DNA of 64,000 nt, taken from the NCBI RefSeq assembly GCF_001424265.1, contig NZ_LMOV01000012.1, positions 225,050 through 289,049 on the forward strand, given 5' to 3'. Below, piece after piece: positions 20,345-29,831 of the stretch. The position numbers were made by a program, and so were the translations under genes. Source of the DNA: Acidovorax sp. Leaf160. Lineage in GTDB: Bacteria > Pseudomonadota > Gammaproteobacteria > Burkholderiales > Burkholderiaceae_C. A model generated the notes under the pieces. The model had not been told where the DNA came from. It searched no databases and saw only the letters and a program-made list of their open reading frames with translations. Position 1 is the first letter of the stretch. Every line of letters begins with the position of its first letter.

Positions 20345-21370
20345 TCACGGAGCGCCAGCCCCGCTGCCGAGCAGCTCGACCTGCAGAGCCTCCTGGATAT
20401 GGCAGCAGTCCTCAGGGATATCGGCATGACCCTGCAGGATGTTTCGCGCTCGCTCGACCTGACCTGCGTGTACGCCCACGTCGAACTGCAGCTTTCGATA
20501 ATCAAAGGACAAGCTCATCAGCAGCGGGGGCTCGCTCGGCCGGACGGCGGGAGAGAGCGCGCCAAGGATGCGGGTTTCGAGGCGCTCGATCTCTGCCTTG
20601 CTCATGGCAAAGGGCACCACACGAACATCACGCAGCCTCTTGACTGCGCGCAGCTGCCGCAGTTGCGCCGGCCGGGGCTGGTACACGAATACATCCAGCG
20701 TCGCGTGGCCCAGCACCTCATTGTTCCAGGCCATGGTGACGAGTTGTTCGCCAAAAATCCCCTGCGCTGCGTCGCCCAGAGCATTGATCTCCGCTGGCCA
20801 ATGCTGGATGAAAACCTCATCGGGCAACGCATTGACCGACTGCAGGCTGGGGTACTGCACCTGGTACGTTTGCAGGGAGGCCGCTTTCGCCTGCGGCGAC
20901 AGATCCTGCCATCGGTGCTCTTTTTCGATCTGCCGGCTCAGCCGGGGAATGTCCTGCAGCGAATAGGCCGTGTCCGCCAGCGACACGCCGGCCAAGGCCG
21001 GGTCTGATTGAACGCGGGCCCGGTCTGCCGCAGTCAGACCTTTGACGAAATACAGAATCCGCGGCTTGAAGTCATCGAGCGCGACGACGCTTCCCAGGTA
21101 GCGCCCCGCAAACATCTGGTTCAGCCGCGGCACCTGCGCTTCGGCGGCCTCGCGCCGGGCGGGGTACTGCAGGAGTTCGTCGGTCGGGATCGCGGCAATG
21201 CCGGCTTCGGAGACTCCGCCTGCGTTGTAGCAGCACTCTTGCAGGTACTGGATCTTGCGCTGGCGAATCTCCTCCGCACCCGGCGTTTGCGCCCAGGCAG
21301 CCAAGGCCCATGCAGACGCCAGCACGCCAAGACTCCATCGAGGGATCAACCGTTGGTGGAGCATGGGCAT
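20345..21370 (-). CDS. Secreted protein of unknown function with two Cys-Cys pairs
   Basis: The 341-residue product begins with a signal peptide (hydrophobic LGVLASAWALAAWA, cleavage near residue 27) and then a mostly helical, charged mature region. Two vicinal cysteine pairs lie near the ends: ECC at 45-47 and DCC at about 321-323. Phrases such as RYLGSVVALDDFKPRILYFVKGLTAADRARV and LLQYPARREAAEAQVPRLNQMF do not match a family I know. ATG 21370 is chosen for the signal peptide; an ATG two codons later is equally possible. It lies 40 bp after prfB on the same strand. Location is probably periplasmic. Confidence 0.75.
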   Translation of the reverse strand: MPMLHQRLIPRWSLGVLASAWALAAWAQTPGAEEIRQRKIQYLQECCYNAGGVSEAGIAAIPTDELLQYPARREAAEAQVPRLNQMFAGRYLGSVVALDDFKPRILYFVKGLTAADRARVQSDPALAGVSLADTAYSLQDIPRLSRQIEKEHRWQDLSPQAKAASLQTYQVQYPSLQSVNALPDEVFIQHWPAEINALGDAAQGIFGEQLVTMAWNNEVLGHATLDVFVYQPRPAQLRQLRAVKRLRDVRVVPFAMSKAEIERLETRILGALSPAVRPSEPPLLMSLSFDYRKLQFDVGVHAGQVERARNILQGHADIPEDCCHIQEALQVELLGSGAGAP

Positions 21371-21410
21371 GGTGCTGGGCGGCTTGTGGGTGGCTTGCGG
21401 GCGGCTTGGC

Positions 21411-22515
21411 TCAAACGCCCTGCTTGAGGGAAGCCTCGATGAAGGCGTCGAGATCGCCGTCCAGCACCTTCTGTGTGGCGGAGATTTCGACGTTGGTGCG
21501 CAGGTCCTTGATGCGGCTGTTGTCCAGCACATAGGAACGGATCTGGTGGCCCCAACCCACGTCGGTCTTGGTGTCCTCCAGCTTTTGCTGCTCCTCCTGG
21601 CGCTTGCGCATCTCGTAGTCGTACAGGCGCGAGCGCAGGCGCTGCCACGCCACGTCGCGGTTGCTGTGCTGGCTGCGGCCGTCCTGGCATTGCACGACGA
21701 TCCCGGTCGGGATGTGCGTCAGGCGCACGGCCGAATCGGTCTTGTTGATGTGCTGCCCGCCCGCGCCGGATGCGCGATAGGTATCGGTGCGCACGTCGGA
21801 CGGGTTGATGTTGATCTCGATGGAGTCGTCGATCTCCGGATAGACGAACAGCGAGGCGAACGAGGTGTGGCGGCCGCCGGACGAATCGAACGGGCTCTTG
21901 CGCACCAGGCGGTGCACGCCGGTTTCGGTGCGCAGCAGGCCGTAGGCGTATTCGCCTTCGATCTTGATGGTGGCGCTCTTGATGCCGGCCACGTCGCCCG
22001 GGGTTTCTTCCTCCACCGTGGTCTTGAAGCCCTTGCGCTCGGCGTACTTCAGGTACTGGCGCACCAGCATGCTGGCCCAGTCGCAGGCCTCGGTGCCTCC
22101 GGCGCCGGCCTGGATGTCCACGAAGCAGTTCAGCGGGTCGGCCTCGTTGCTGAACATGCGGCGGAATTCCAGCTCTTCGATCAGCGGACGCAGCTTGGCG
22201 GTCTCGGCCTCGATGGTTTCGAGGCCGGCTTCGTCACCTTCTTCCTTGCTCATGTCGTAGAGCTCGGTGTTGTCGGCCAGCTCGCGCGTGAGTTTGTCGA
22301 GCGTGACGACCACGCCGGACAGGGACTTCTGTTCCTTGCCCAGTTCCTGCGCCTTCTTCGGGTCGTTCCAGACGGCCGGGTCTTCCAGCGATGCGTTTAC
22401 CGTGCGCAGGCGTTCGAATTTGGCATCGAAGTCAAAGATACCTCCGTAACTCTTGCGTGCGCAGAGCCAGGTCTTGAAGGGTGGTGCCGATGAGGTTGAT
22501 GCGTTCTGCGTCCAT
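21411..22515 (-). CDS. prfB: Peptide chain release factor 2 (programmed +1 frameshift)
   Basis: Reads UGA and UAA stop codons and triggers peptide release. Translation starts at 22515 ([20 protein letters not shown]) and reaches an in-frame TGA at 22434-22432 after 27 codons. A +1 shift at CTT-TGA-C continues into [13 protein letters not shown] and on to the stop at 21411, giving about 367 residues, as in E. coli. The stop-codon recognition motif SPF is in [11 protein letters not shown] and the catalytic GGQ is in [16 protein letters not shown]. The frameshift provides autoregulation by RF2 level, a known mechanism. Confidence 0.96.
22431..22445 (-). promoter_or_regulatory. RF2 programmed frameshift site
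   Basis: On the minus strand the order is GGAGG (22445-22441), TAT, CTT (22437-22435), TGA (22434-22432), C. This is the canonical arrangement: an internal Shine-Dalgarno-like sequence three bases upstream of the slippery CTT and a TGA followed by C, a poor termination context. It is seen directly in the sequence and matches the known prfB recoding element. Confidence 0.95.
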
Positions 22516-22615
22516 GGTGCGGGTGTCCTGTGTTCTGTATGAGAAGAAGTAACCGGCGATTTTCTCACGCGGTGGAGCAGGGCGGCCCAATGCCCCGCGC
22601 CCGGCCACGGCTGTG

Positions 22616-22651
22616 GCCACGCGGCGCCGCGAAAATATCAAAAATGATAGC
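22616..22651 (-). repeat. Degenerate copy of the dispersed GCTAT element
   Basis: Read on the minus strand, GCTAT-CATTTTT-GATAT starts at 22651 and is followed by GC-rich sequence. One half of the core is intact; the other is changed and the arm is poorly conserved. It lies between the hydrolase gene and prfB. Confidence 0.35.
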
Positions 22652-22714
22652 ATGGTATGCCCTTTCGACGGGCGCTGGCGGCCTTTTTGGCCTGGGATTG
22701 CGCTGCCGACGGAA

Positions 22715-23698
22715 TCAGGGCGCGGTCAGAAACTCTTCGATCAGCGCCGCCACAGCCTGCGGCTGGTCGTGGTGCAGCATGTGGCCGGCGTCTTCCACCA
22801 GCGCCGTGCGGCAGTCGGGCACGCGCAGCAGGCGCTCGTGGTAGTCGGCCAGGGTGTACTGTCCCTTGAACCAGAGCCCCAGGCTGTCGTCGCTGGCTTC
22901 CACCGCCAGCAGCGGCGCGACGATGCGTTCGTAGAGCGCCAGGGTCTCGTCGGCACGGTAGATGTGCGGGCGCACGATCTTGTGCGCCGCATCGCCCAGG
23001 ATGCGCCAGCGCCCGGCGTCGTCGGGCCGGGCCCACTGGCGCGCCAGCCACGCTGCCTTGTCGGCGGACAGGCGCGGGTTGGTCTTCATCAGCCGCTCGG
23101 CCACGCCGTCGGCGCTGGCGTAGTCCTTCAGGTCCTTTTCCCCCCGCTCGAGCTGCGCCAGCTCTTCCAGCCACTGCACGTAGCGGTCGGGCGCCTTGGC
23201 CGCGGGCACGTCGGGCATGCCGAAGCCCTCCAGGTTCACCAGCCGGCGGATGCGCGAGGGCCGCACGCCGGCATAGGTCATGGCCACGTTGCCGCCCATG
23301 CTGTGGCCCACCAGGTCCACCTGCTGGCCCGGCGCGTAATGGTCCAGCAGCCGCTCTAGGTCGGCCAGATAGTCGGCGAACTGGTAGTGGTCGCAGCGTG
23401 CCTCGGGCATCGACAGGCCGAAGCCGCGCCAGTCGGGCGCGATGATGGTGCGGCCCTGCACGAACGCCTCGGAGAACGCATCGACCACGAATTGGTACGA
23501 CGCGCCCACGTCCATCCAGCCATGCACCAGCACCAGGGGCGCAAGGGTGGCAGCCGGCGAATGAGGGGCAAGAGGGGCAAGAGGCTGTGGCTCGGGCAGG
23601 GCGGACGCGCCGGCGGCCGGCCCCCACAGGCGCACGTGGTAGTCGAGGGTGCGGACGGGCAGCATGGCGCTGCGGGACGGGCGAAGGGGCTGGTACAT
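22715..23698 (-). CDS. Alpha/beta-hydrolase fold protein
   Basis: Probable serine hydrolase or esterase of unknown substrate, cytosolic (no signal peptide). In the 327-residue product LVLVHGWMDVGASYQFV gives the oxyanion-hole HG, LVGHSMGGNVAMTYAG is the nucleophile elbow (Ser), and VEDAGHMLHHDQPQAVA holds the catalytic His near the C-terminus; the acid is probably in the LLAVEASDDSLG strand. A cap region lies between about 170 and 260. It is divergent from the tas-like gene at 23882, sharing a 183-bp intergenic region. Confidence 0.85.
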   Translation of the reverse strand: MYQPLRPSRSAMLPVRTLDYHVRLWGPAAGASALPEPQPLAPLAPHSPAATLAPLVLVHGWMDVGASYQFVVDAFSEAFVQGRTIIAPDWRGFGLSMPEARCDHYQFADYLADLERLLDHYAPGQQVDLVGHSMGGNVAMTYAGVRPSRIRRLVNLEGFGMPDVPAAKAPDRYVQWLEELAQLERGEKDLKDYASADGVAERLMKTNPRLSADKAAWLARQWARPDDAGRWRILGDAAHKIVRPHIYRADETLALYERIVAPLLAVEASDDSLGLWFKGQYTLADYHERLLRVPDCRTALVEDAGHMLHHDQPQAVAALIEEFLTAP

Positions 23699-23881
23699 GC
23701 GCCCGATTATTCCGGAACGCCCCGGTGTGCCGATGGCCCGAGGGCGACAGTCGATCCGGGCGGATGGGTGCGGATCGGTGCGGACCGGGGCGGGCGCGCC
23801 CAGGCGCCTTGCGTCCTCTTCCTGCACGACGCGCGGGCAAAACGTAAACTGCCCCGCTTGTCCATGAAAGCTTTTTTTCCC

Positions 23882-24943
23882 ATGAACACACTTCTGCTGG
23901 GGCAGAGCGATCTGCGCGTCACCCCCATCTGCCTGGGCACCATGACCTTCGGCGAACAGGTGGCCGAGGCCGATGCCCACGCCATCCTCGACCGCTCTTT
24001 GGACCGCGGTGTCAACTTCATCGACACGGCCGAGATGTACGCCGTGCCGGCCCGCGCCGAAACCTATGGCGCCACCGAATCCATCATCGGCCGCTGGCTC
24101 GCCCAGCGCCCGGGCGCGCGCGGCAAGATCGTGCTGGCGACCAAGGTGGCAGGCCCCTCGCGCGGCATGCCCTGGGTGCGTGAAGGCAAAGGTATGACGG
24201 CCGCAGACATCGTGGCATCTTGCGACGCCAGCCTGAAGCGCCTGCAGACCGACGTGATCGATCTCTATCAGATCCACTGGCCCGAGCGGCACGTGCCGGC
24301 CTTCGGGGCGCTCTACTACGACCCGGCCAAGGAAACCTCGCAGACGCCGATCCATGAACAGCTCGAAGCGCTGGCCGGGCTGGTGAAGGCCGGCAAGGTG
24401 CGGCACATCGGCCTGTCGAACGAAACACCTTACGGCGTGCATGAATTCGTGCGCCTGGCCGAAGCGCACGGCCTGCCCCGAGTGGTCAGCGTGCAGAACC
24501 CCTACTGCCTCATCAACCGCAGCTGGGAAAACGGCCTGGACGAAACCTGCCACCGCCTGAACGTGGGCCTGCTCGCCTATTCGCCGTTGGCCTTCGGCCT
24601 GCTGACGGGCAAGTTCGACCAGCACGCGCCCACCGACCCCGGCGCACCCCAGGCTGCCCGCATCGCCCGCTATGAGTCGGTGCGCAAGCAGCGCTGGGGC
24701 CGGCCGGAAGCGCTGGCCGCGTCGCGCCGCTACAACCAGCTGGCGCGCGACAACGGCCTCACGCCCACGCAGATGGCGCTGGCGTTCTGCTACACCAAGT
24801 GGCAGGTGGCCAGCACCATCATCGGCGTCACCTCCGTCGCCCAGCTCGACGAGGATCTCGATGCCTGGGGCACGCAGCTCTCGCCGGAGCTGCTGGCTCA
24901 GATCGACGCGGTGCGCTGGGAGGTCCGCGACCCGGGCCAGTAA
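23882..24943 (+). CDS. tas: Aldo/keto reductase, Tas type
   Basis: NADP(H)-dependent oxidoreductase resembling E. coli Tas along its length. The 353-residue TIM-barrel product has LGTMTFGEQVAEADAHAILD, the catalytic Asp/Tyr in FIDTAEMYAVPAR, the Lys in VLATKVAGPSRG and the His in DLYQIHWPERH. The C-terminal SNETPYGVHEFVRLA and NPYCLINRS are also Tas-like. The physiological substrate of Tas is not known. An upstream in-frame ATG six codons earlier is less likely because the family starts at MNTLLLGQSDLRV. Confidence 0.9.
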   Translation: MNTLLLGQSDLRVTPICLGTMTFGEQVAEADAHAILDRSLDRGVNFIDTAEMYAVPARAETYGATESIIGRWLAQRPGARGKIVLATKVAGPSRGMPWVREGKGMTAADIVASCDASLKRLQTDVIDLYQIHWPERHVPAFGALYYDPAKETSQTPIHEQLEALAGLVKAGKVRHIGLSNETPYGVHEFVRLAEAHGLPRVVSVQNPYCLINRSWENGLDETCHRLNVGLLAYSPLAFGLLTGKFDQHAPTDPGAPQAARIARYESVRKQRWGRPEALAASRRYNQLARDNGLTPTQMALAFCYTKWQVASTIIGVTSVAQLDEDLDAWGTQLSPELLAQIDAVRWEVRDPGQ

Positions 24944-24949
24944 TCTGGC

Positions 24950-25705
24950 TCAACGGCCGCCTTGCGTGGTCAGGACGTTGCCCTTCCTGTCCACCAGTTC
25001 CATCTTGAGGATCTGGGCCTGGGTGGCGTTGTTGCTGATGTCGGCATCCTGCGCGTAGCTGTAGACCACCAGTTCCAGCGGCTCGTACTTGCTGCGCAGG
25101 CTTTCGATGACGCGGGCCTTGTCTTCGTCCGGGACACTCAGGTACCGATAGTCGGCGCCGTTGTGGAAGCTCAGGCGGTATTTGCCGTTGTCCCCGAAGT
25201 AGCGGTAGTTGCCCTTGTCCCAGACCGACGCTGCGATCGGAAAGCCTTTCTTCTCGAAATCGTATTTCTGCAGCGCGTTGTCGATGCTCAGCTTGAGATA
25301 GCGCTGCTGCGACGCCTGCGCCACCGCGTTGTCGATCTTCGGCTTGAGCGCCTTCAGGAGATCGTTCTTCTGGAATTCGTCCGACGACCGTGCGTATTCG
25401 GGCGAGTAGCTCTGCGCCACCTCGCTGTAGTTCACCGGCAGGTTGGCCAGAGCCAGATAGGTGAACATCAGCTGGTTTCCGCTCTGCAGCTGGACATAGC
25501 TGGCCGATGGCGTCTGGGGGTCGCCTTGCGGCAAGGCGGCGCGCATCTGCTCCTTGGCTTTCTCGGCGATGACTGCCGGCTGGTTCGCATCGGCCAGGCT
25601 GGGTGGGGTGTTCGTTGCGGGGGCAGGCGCGCTTTTGTCGCCGCACGCGGCCAGGCCGGCGAGCAGGGCGACGGCGATCGGGAGGGTCTTGAAGAGGTCT
25701 TGCAT
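24950..25705 (-). CDS. Lipoprotein of unknown function
   Basis: The 251-residue product has a lipoprotein signal peptide ending LAGLAAC, with the lipidated Cys at residue 21, followed by a Pro/Ala linker (APAPATNTPPS). The rest is a soluble, probably periplasmic domain with YRYFGDNGKYRLSFHNGADYRYLSV and a C-terminal beta-rich end (LEMVYSYAQ-like strands). I recognise no family. It is 58 bp downstream of a membrane-protein gene on the same strand, suggesting a two-gene unit. Convergent with the aldo/keto reductase, whose stop is only 6 bp away. Confidence 0.75.
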   Translation of the reverse strand: MQDLFKTLPIAVALLAGLAACGDKSAPAPATNTPPSLADANQPAVIAEKAKEQMRAALPQGDPQTPSASYVQLQSGNQLMFTYLALANLPVNYSEVAQSYSPEYARSSDEFQKNDLLKALKPKIDNAVAQASQQRYLKLSIDNALQKYDFEKKGFPIAASVWDKGNYRYFGDNGKYRLSFHNGADYRYLSVPDEDKARVIESLRSKYEPLELVVYSYAQDADISNNATQAQILKMELVDRKGNVLTTQGGR

Positions 25706-25763
25706 GGTGTAGCCGTGAGGGGGTGGAGGAAAGGTCGGAGGGCGCGAGAGGAAAGGTCGTGGC

Positions 25764-26570
25764 TCAGGTCCTTGCGGCCAAGAAATGGACGCCCGCACGC
25801 GCCGCGAGGTAGAGGCTGGCAATGAGCGAGACGTAGAAGCCCAGGCCCAGCGAGACCGCGTTCCACACCTGTTTCATCATTTCGCGGCCCATGGCTTCGG
25901 CCATCTGCCTGGCCTGTTGGCCGCCGAAGCCGCCGACCATCTCACGCGTCTGCGCCAGGCCGTCCTGGATGCCCGCATAGATCAGGACCGCCGTGACCAG
26001 CATGAAGGCCAGGGGCAGCAGGCCGCAGAGATGGGCTCGCCGGTCCTTCCAGAAGAAGGGTACGAACGGGCCTGCGAATGCCAGGATGCAGAGCAGGGCA
26101 TAGATTCCGCCGCCGCCGCTGGCGGCGTTCGCGCTCAGGCTGGACACCAGGGAGGCCGGGGAGTTCAGCAGCGCCAGCAGCTTCCAGAACGACATGCCGA
26201 TGCGCATGCCCGGCGTGAGCTGAACCACGACGGTGTTCAAGACGAACCAGCCGATGCCGAGAGCTGCCATCGCCACCAGCAGCGGTGCGCCGAAACGCGC
26301 GGTCAGCCCGGCGGTCCACTGGCCACCCCGGGCCCGGGCCATCTTGAGCGCCTGTTCAGCCTGCTCCTTCATCACTTGGCCATCGGCCACCGGCATCGCC
26401 GCCAGCAGGCTGCCTGCATCGTCGAGTTCCGCATCGACCACCATCCCCACGCGCGGCGGTACGTCGGACCGCCAGTGGGCTTCGAGCGAAAATGGATGTT
26501 GCTTGCCGTCGATGCTCAGCAGGCCGGGGCCCGCATTGGTATCGCGCAGAACCTTGGCGCGGTGTTTCAT
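25764..26570 (-). CDS. Integral membrane protein of unknown function
   Basis: The 268-residue product starts with a soluble, beta-rich stretch (residues 1-60, including [25 protein letters not shown], reminiscent of a small OB-like domain), then a helical linker and about four membrane segments (near 100-120, 150-175, 183-205 and 240-262). I do not recognise the family. ATG 26570 is preferred over one seven codons upstream because the globular start fits better. It is followed on the same strand by the lipoprotein gene and is divergent from ybaK. Confidence 0.7.
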   Translation of the reverse strand: MKHRAKVLRDTNAGPGLLSIDGKQHPFSLEAHWRSDVPPRVGMVVDAELDDAGSLLAAMPVADGQVMKEQAEQALKMARARGGQWTAGLTARFGAPLLVAMAALGIGWFVLNTVVVQLTPGMRIGMSFWKLLALLNSPASLVSSLSANAASGGGGIYALLCILAFAGPFVPFFWKDRRAHLCGLLPLAFMLVTAVLIYAGIQDGLAQTREMVGGFGGQQARQMAEAMGREMMKQVWNAVSLGLGFYVSLIASLYLAARAGVHFLAART

Positions 26571-26685
26571 GTGTGTCGCTTCCCCGATCAAGTGTGTGGC
26601 GCCCGCCTGGCTGGCGGCGCTCTACAACTTGTTCGCCCGAGGAGCCGCGACGGTTCAAAAATTTTTTCCGAAAGCTTCTCAAGGC

Positions 26686-27186
26686 ATGGCCAAGAAAGAC
26701 AAGACCACGCATGTGAGCGAGACGCCCGCGACGCAGCTGTTGCGCGCGCGGAAGATGCCCTTCACGGAGCACCCCTACGACTACGTGGAACACGGCGGCA
26801 CGGCCGAGTCTGCGCGGCAGCTGGGCCTGGACGAGCATGCGGTGATCAAGACGCTGGTGATGCAGGACCAGGACGCCCGTCCGCTGATCGTGCTGATGCA
26901 CGGCGACTGCAAGGTGTCGACCAAGAATCTGGCGCGGCAGATCGGTGCCAAGTCGGTCGAGCCGTGCAAGCCCGAGGTCGCCAACCGCCACAGCGGCTAT
27001 CTGGTGGGCGGCACGTCGCCTTTCGGCACGCGGCGCGACATGCCCGTCTACATCGAAGAGAGCGTTCTTGCGCTGCCGCGCATTGGCATCAACGGAGGCC
27101 GGCGAGGCTTTCTGGTGCAGATCGATCCGCGGGTGTGCGTGGACCTGCTGGGCGCGCGGCCCGTGCAGTGCGCGCTGGCAGAATAG
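26686..27186 (+). CDS. ybaK: Cys-tRNA(Pro)/Cys-tRNA(Cys) deacylase YbaK
   Basis: Trans-editing enzyme that hydrolyses Cys mis-attached to tRNA-Pro by prolyl-tRNA synthetase. The 166-residue product has the INS/YbaK fold: [21 protein letters not shown] at the N-terminus, [10 protein letters not shown], the catalytic Lys region and [23 protein letters not shown], then the [12 protein letters not shown] end typical of YbaK/EbsC. The ATG at 26686 gives the standard length. Confidence 0.92.
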   Translation: MAKKDKTTHVSETPATQLLRARKMPFTEHPYDYVEHGGTAESARQLGLDEHAVIKTLVMQDQDARPLIVLMHGDCKVSTKNLARQIGAKSVEPCKPEVANRHSGYLVGGTSPFGTRRDMPVYIEESVLALPRIGINGGRRGFLVQIDPRVCVDLLGARPVQCALAE

Positions 27187-27293
27187 CCGGCTGTTCCGGC
27201 ACGGCGCGCGCCTGGGGCGCGGCCGCGTGCCCTGGTGCGGCGGTGGCTCGCCGCGCGCAGTCAACCCCTCCCAATCCCACAAGAGACAACACC

Positions 27294-27944
27294 TTGACCG
27301 CCCTGTACCCGCTGCTCGCTGCCGTCGCCGCCTACCTGCTCGGCTCGCTTTCGTTCGCCGTCATCGTCAGCCGGGCGATGGGGCTGAACGATCCGCGCAC
27401 CTATGGCAGCAAGAACCCGGGTGCCACCAATGTGCTGCGTTCGGGCTCGAAGGCGGCAGCCATCGTCACCCTGCTGTTCGATGCGCTCAAGGGCTGGCTG
27501 CCGGTGGCGCTGGTGCGCTGGTTCGGCCAGCCCTACGGCCTGGAAGAGGGCACCGTCGCACTGGTGGGCCTGGCGGCATTCCTGGGCCACCTCTGGCCGG
27601 TGTTCTTCCGTTTCGAGGGCGGCAAGGGCGTGGCGACCGCGCTGGGCGTCCTGGTGGGCATCAGCGGCTGGCTGGGCCTGGCCACGCTGCTGACGTGGAT
27701 CATCATCGCCTTCTTCTTCCGTTACTCGTCCCTGGCTTCGCTGGCCGCCGCCTTGTTCGCGCCGCTCTACTACGTCCTGTTCAGCGGCGTGGTCTGGTAT
27801 GCCGACGCGCGCATCGGGCTTGCGATCGCCGTCATGTCGGCGCTGCTGGCCTGGCGCCACCGCGAGAACATCCAGCGGCTGATCAAGGGCACGGAGTCAC
27901 GGCTGGGCTCGAAGAAGCCGAAGGCGGGCCCCTCACGCGGCTGA
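27294..27944 (+). CDS. plsY: Glycerol-3-phosphate acyltransferase PlsY
   Basis: Inner-membrane enzyme that transfers acyl from acyl-phosphate to glycerol 3-phosphate, the first step of phospholipid synthesis. The 216-residue product has the three signatures: [32 protein letters not shown] and [20 protein letters not shown], with about five membrane helices. No ATG is available near the family N-terminus; TTG at 27294 (after AAGAGA) is the best start. It lies 107 bp after ybaK. Confidence 0.93.
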   Translation: MTALYPLLAAVAAYLLGSLSFAVIVSRAMGLNDPRTYGSKNPGATNVLRSGSKAAAIVTLLFDALKGWLPVALVRWFGQPYGLEEGTVALVGLAAFLGHLWPVFFRFEGGKGVATALGVLVGISGWLGLATLLTWIIIAFFFRYSSLASLAAALFAPLYYVLFSGVVWYADARIGLAIAVMSALLAWRHRENIQRLIKGTESRLGSKKPKAGPSRG

Positions 27945-27999
27945 TGGCGGCATGCGGCGCACCGGGCGGTTGCACGCCCGTCAGGTGCCGCGCATCGCG

Positions 28000-29466
28000 T
28001 CAATCCGGTGCGGGCGCCTCCGGTGCCTCCGCGAACGCATAGCCCCCGCCTTGCTTCTTGGCCTCATACATCGCCAGATCGGCAGCATGCACCACGTAGT
28101 CGCCGGTGGCACCGTGCTGCGGCGCAGAGGCGATTCCGATGCTGGTGCCCACCTCCACCCAGGTGCCGGACGCCAGCTGGATCGGTTGCGCCACCGCGTC
28201 CACGATGGCCTGTGACAGGGTGATGAGACGCTGCGCGTCGTGCGTGTGCACCAGCACGGCGAATTCGTCCCCGCCCAGCCGGGCCAGGGTGTCGGGCGTG
28301 CGCATCAGCTTGCGCACGCGCTGAGCGACGGCCTTCAGCACCACGTCGCCGGCCTCGTGCCCATAGGTGTCGTTCACCTGCTTGAACTTGTTCAGGTCCA
28401 TCATCATGACGCTGAAGCCGCTGCCCAGGGCCGCCTGGTTCTGCTGGGCATTCTTCAGGTTGGACTCGAACAGCCGGCGGTTGGCCAGGCCGGTCAGCGC
28501 GTCCTTCTGCGCCACGTCTTCCAGCGGCTTCACCACGCGGCGCGTGATCAGGTTCGCCGCCAGGATGGAGATCAGCGAGCTGAGCAGGATGCTGGTCGCG
28601 AACAGGCCCTCCAGCTTCAGGAACGGTGAGAACACCGGTGCGAAGGGCTTGGCCACCACCGCCTCGACCGTGTAGCCCGCAATACCCCCCATCGGAAGCA
28701 GCTTGACACGGTACTGGTCCCCCGTGGAAGACGTCACCGTGGAGCCCGACGCCTTCAGCTCGTCATGGGGAATGTCGGCCACTCCCAGATCGGGGGGCAG
28801 CGTGGACGTGTGGACCGACAGTTTCGGATGGGCGCCTTCGCCATGCGACACGAAGGCCATCCACATCTGCGTCATGCGGGTGAACTCGGCGATCGCGGCA
28901 TCGTTGATGCGAAACGCCAGATACATCTGCGCGACAGGCATGGGGGCGCGGACTTCGATCTTGATCAACGCAAAGAGGGGCGTGCGGGCCTCGCCGGTGG
29001 GAATCGGCAGCAGGTTTCCCGACGGGCGCTTCACGTCGCTCAAGACCTCCTTGAGACGGCGGTCGAAATCGGCATCGGTTTCGTTCAGGGACGGCGTGCT
29101 GGAGGCGCGTGCGATGACCCGGTCCTGCAGGTCGGTGAGTACGATCATTTCGGCGCCGGTCCGCGCCAGCTGGCTCATCAGCGCGGATTCGATGGTGGCA
29201 CGGTTGCCATTCGCGATGGTGCCCACCAGCCCGAAGTCCTTGGCCACCAGCTGCGAGGTCAGTTGCCGGTACTCGCGCCGCGTCGCCGTGGTGTAGGCAA
29301 AGGTGCGCGAGCCTGCTTCCAGCGCGGCGTCCACGCTCTCCAGAGCGATGCGCCGGTTGGAGAAGTGGAGGAAGAAGAATGCCACCACCTGCGCCACGAT
29401 CAGCACGGGCACCAGCAACTTCAGGATCTTGCGGGTGGACTGGCTGATCGGCTTCGCTGAACGCAT
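28000..29466 (-). CDS. Membrane diguanylate cyclase with periplasmic sensor
   Basis: Makes the second messenger c-di-GMP. The 488-residue product has a membrane helix at about 15-37, a ~240-residue periplasmic region typical of CACHE-like sensors, a second helix near 285-310 and a GGDEF domain. The active site LGGDEF is intact near residue 400, and an inhibitory RxxD site (RTPD) lies exactly five residues before it, so product inhibition is expected. The ligand of the periplasmic domain is not identifiable. It is transcribed away from a 365-bp gap that holds a repeat copy. Confidence 0.92.
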   Translation of the reverse strand: MRSAKPISQSTRKILKLLVPVLIVAQVVAFFFLHFSNRRIALESVDAALEAGSRTFAYTTATRREYRQLTSQLVAKDFGLVGTIANGNRATIESALMSQLARTGAEMIVLTDLQDRVIARASSTPSLNETDADFDRRLKEVLSDVKRPSGNLLPIPTGEARTPLFALIKIEVRAPMPVAQMYLAFRINDAAIAEFTRMTQMWMAFVSHGEGAHPKLSVHTSTLPPDLGVADIPHDELKASGSTVTSSTGDQYRVKLLPMGGIAGYTVEAVVAKPFAPVFSPFLKLEGLFATSILLSSLISILAANLITRRVVKPLEDVAQKDALTGLANRRLFESNLKNAQQNQAALGSGFSVMMMDLNKFKQVNDTYGHEAGDVVLKAVAQRVRKLMRTPDTLARLGGDEFAVLVHTHDAQRLITLSQAIVDAVAQPIQLASGTWVEVGTSIGIASAPQHGATGDYVVHAADLAMYEAKKQGGGYAFAEAPEAPAPD

Positions 29467-29831
29467 GAACGCGGCTCCTCTTGCGGCGTGGTTCCTCGGA
29501 GCCCTCCCTGGCGCCCGGTCTCGCGCCGGGAATGAGGTCATTTCGCCGGTTGAAACTGACGTGAAACTTACATAACGTCCACCAGCAGCCCAGCCGGGGC
29601 AAACGCTGCCTCCTTTCGTCGAACCTGACGACACCCACCCTCGACCCTCGCCGACACCGGAACGCCCGAGGATTGGTGCACGCGCGCGCGAGCGCAGACG
29701 CTGAATGGCCGCCAAGCCAGGGGACGGATGTGCCCGGGCTGAGCGCCCAGGAGGCGCTATAAAAATAATAGCTTGAAAGGCTTGCGTATCAAGCGCCGAG
29801 GCCGAAAACGAGCCCGAGCCGGGAATGAGCT
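29467..29831 (+). other. Intergenic region between the diguanylate cyclase and the TonB receptor genes
   Basis: Both flanking genes run on the minus strand, so this is the region downstream of the receptor and upstream of the cyclase. It contains one full copy of the dispersed repeat (29756-29809) and otherwise no convincing gene or RNA. The stretch GAAACTGACGTGAAACTTACAT (29550-29573) before the cyclase is AT-richer and may hold its promoter; I could not assign boxes. Confidence 0.5.
29756..29809 (+). repeat. Dispersed GCTAT-N7-ATAGC element, copy 4 (intergenic, full length)
   Basis: Core GCTATAAAAATAATAGC at 29756-29772, followed by an arm with CTTGCGTATCAAGCGC and ending GGCCGAAAAC at about 29809. 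The same 17-bp core recurs exactly at 42712-42728. This copy serves best as the reference. Confidence 0.75.

Noticed and set aside
21411-22515. Disrupted (pseudogene) release factor 2
   Set aside because: The internal TGA lies in the canonical programmed frameshift context, so this is normal recoding.
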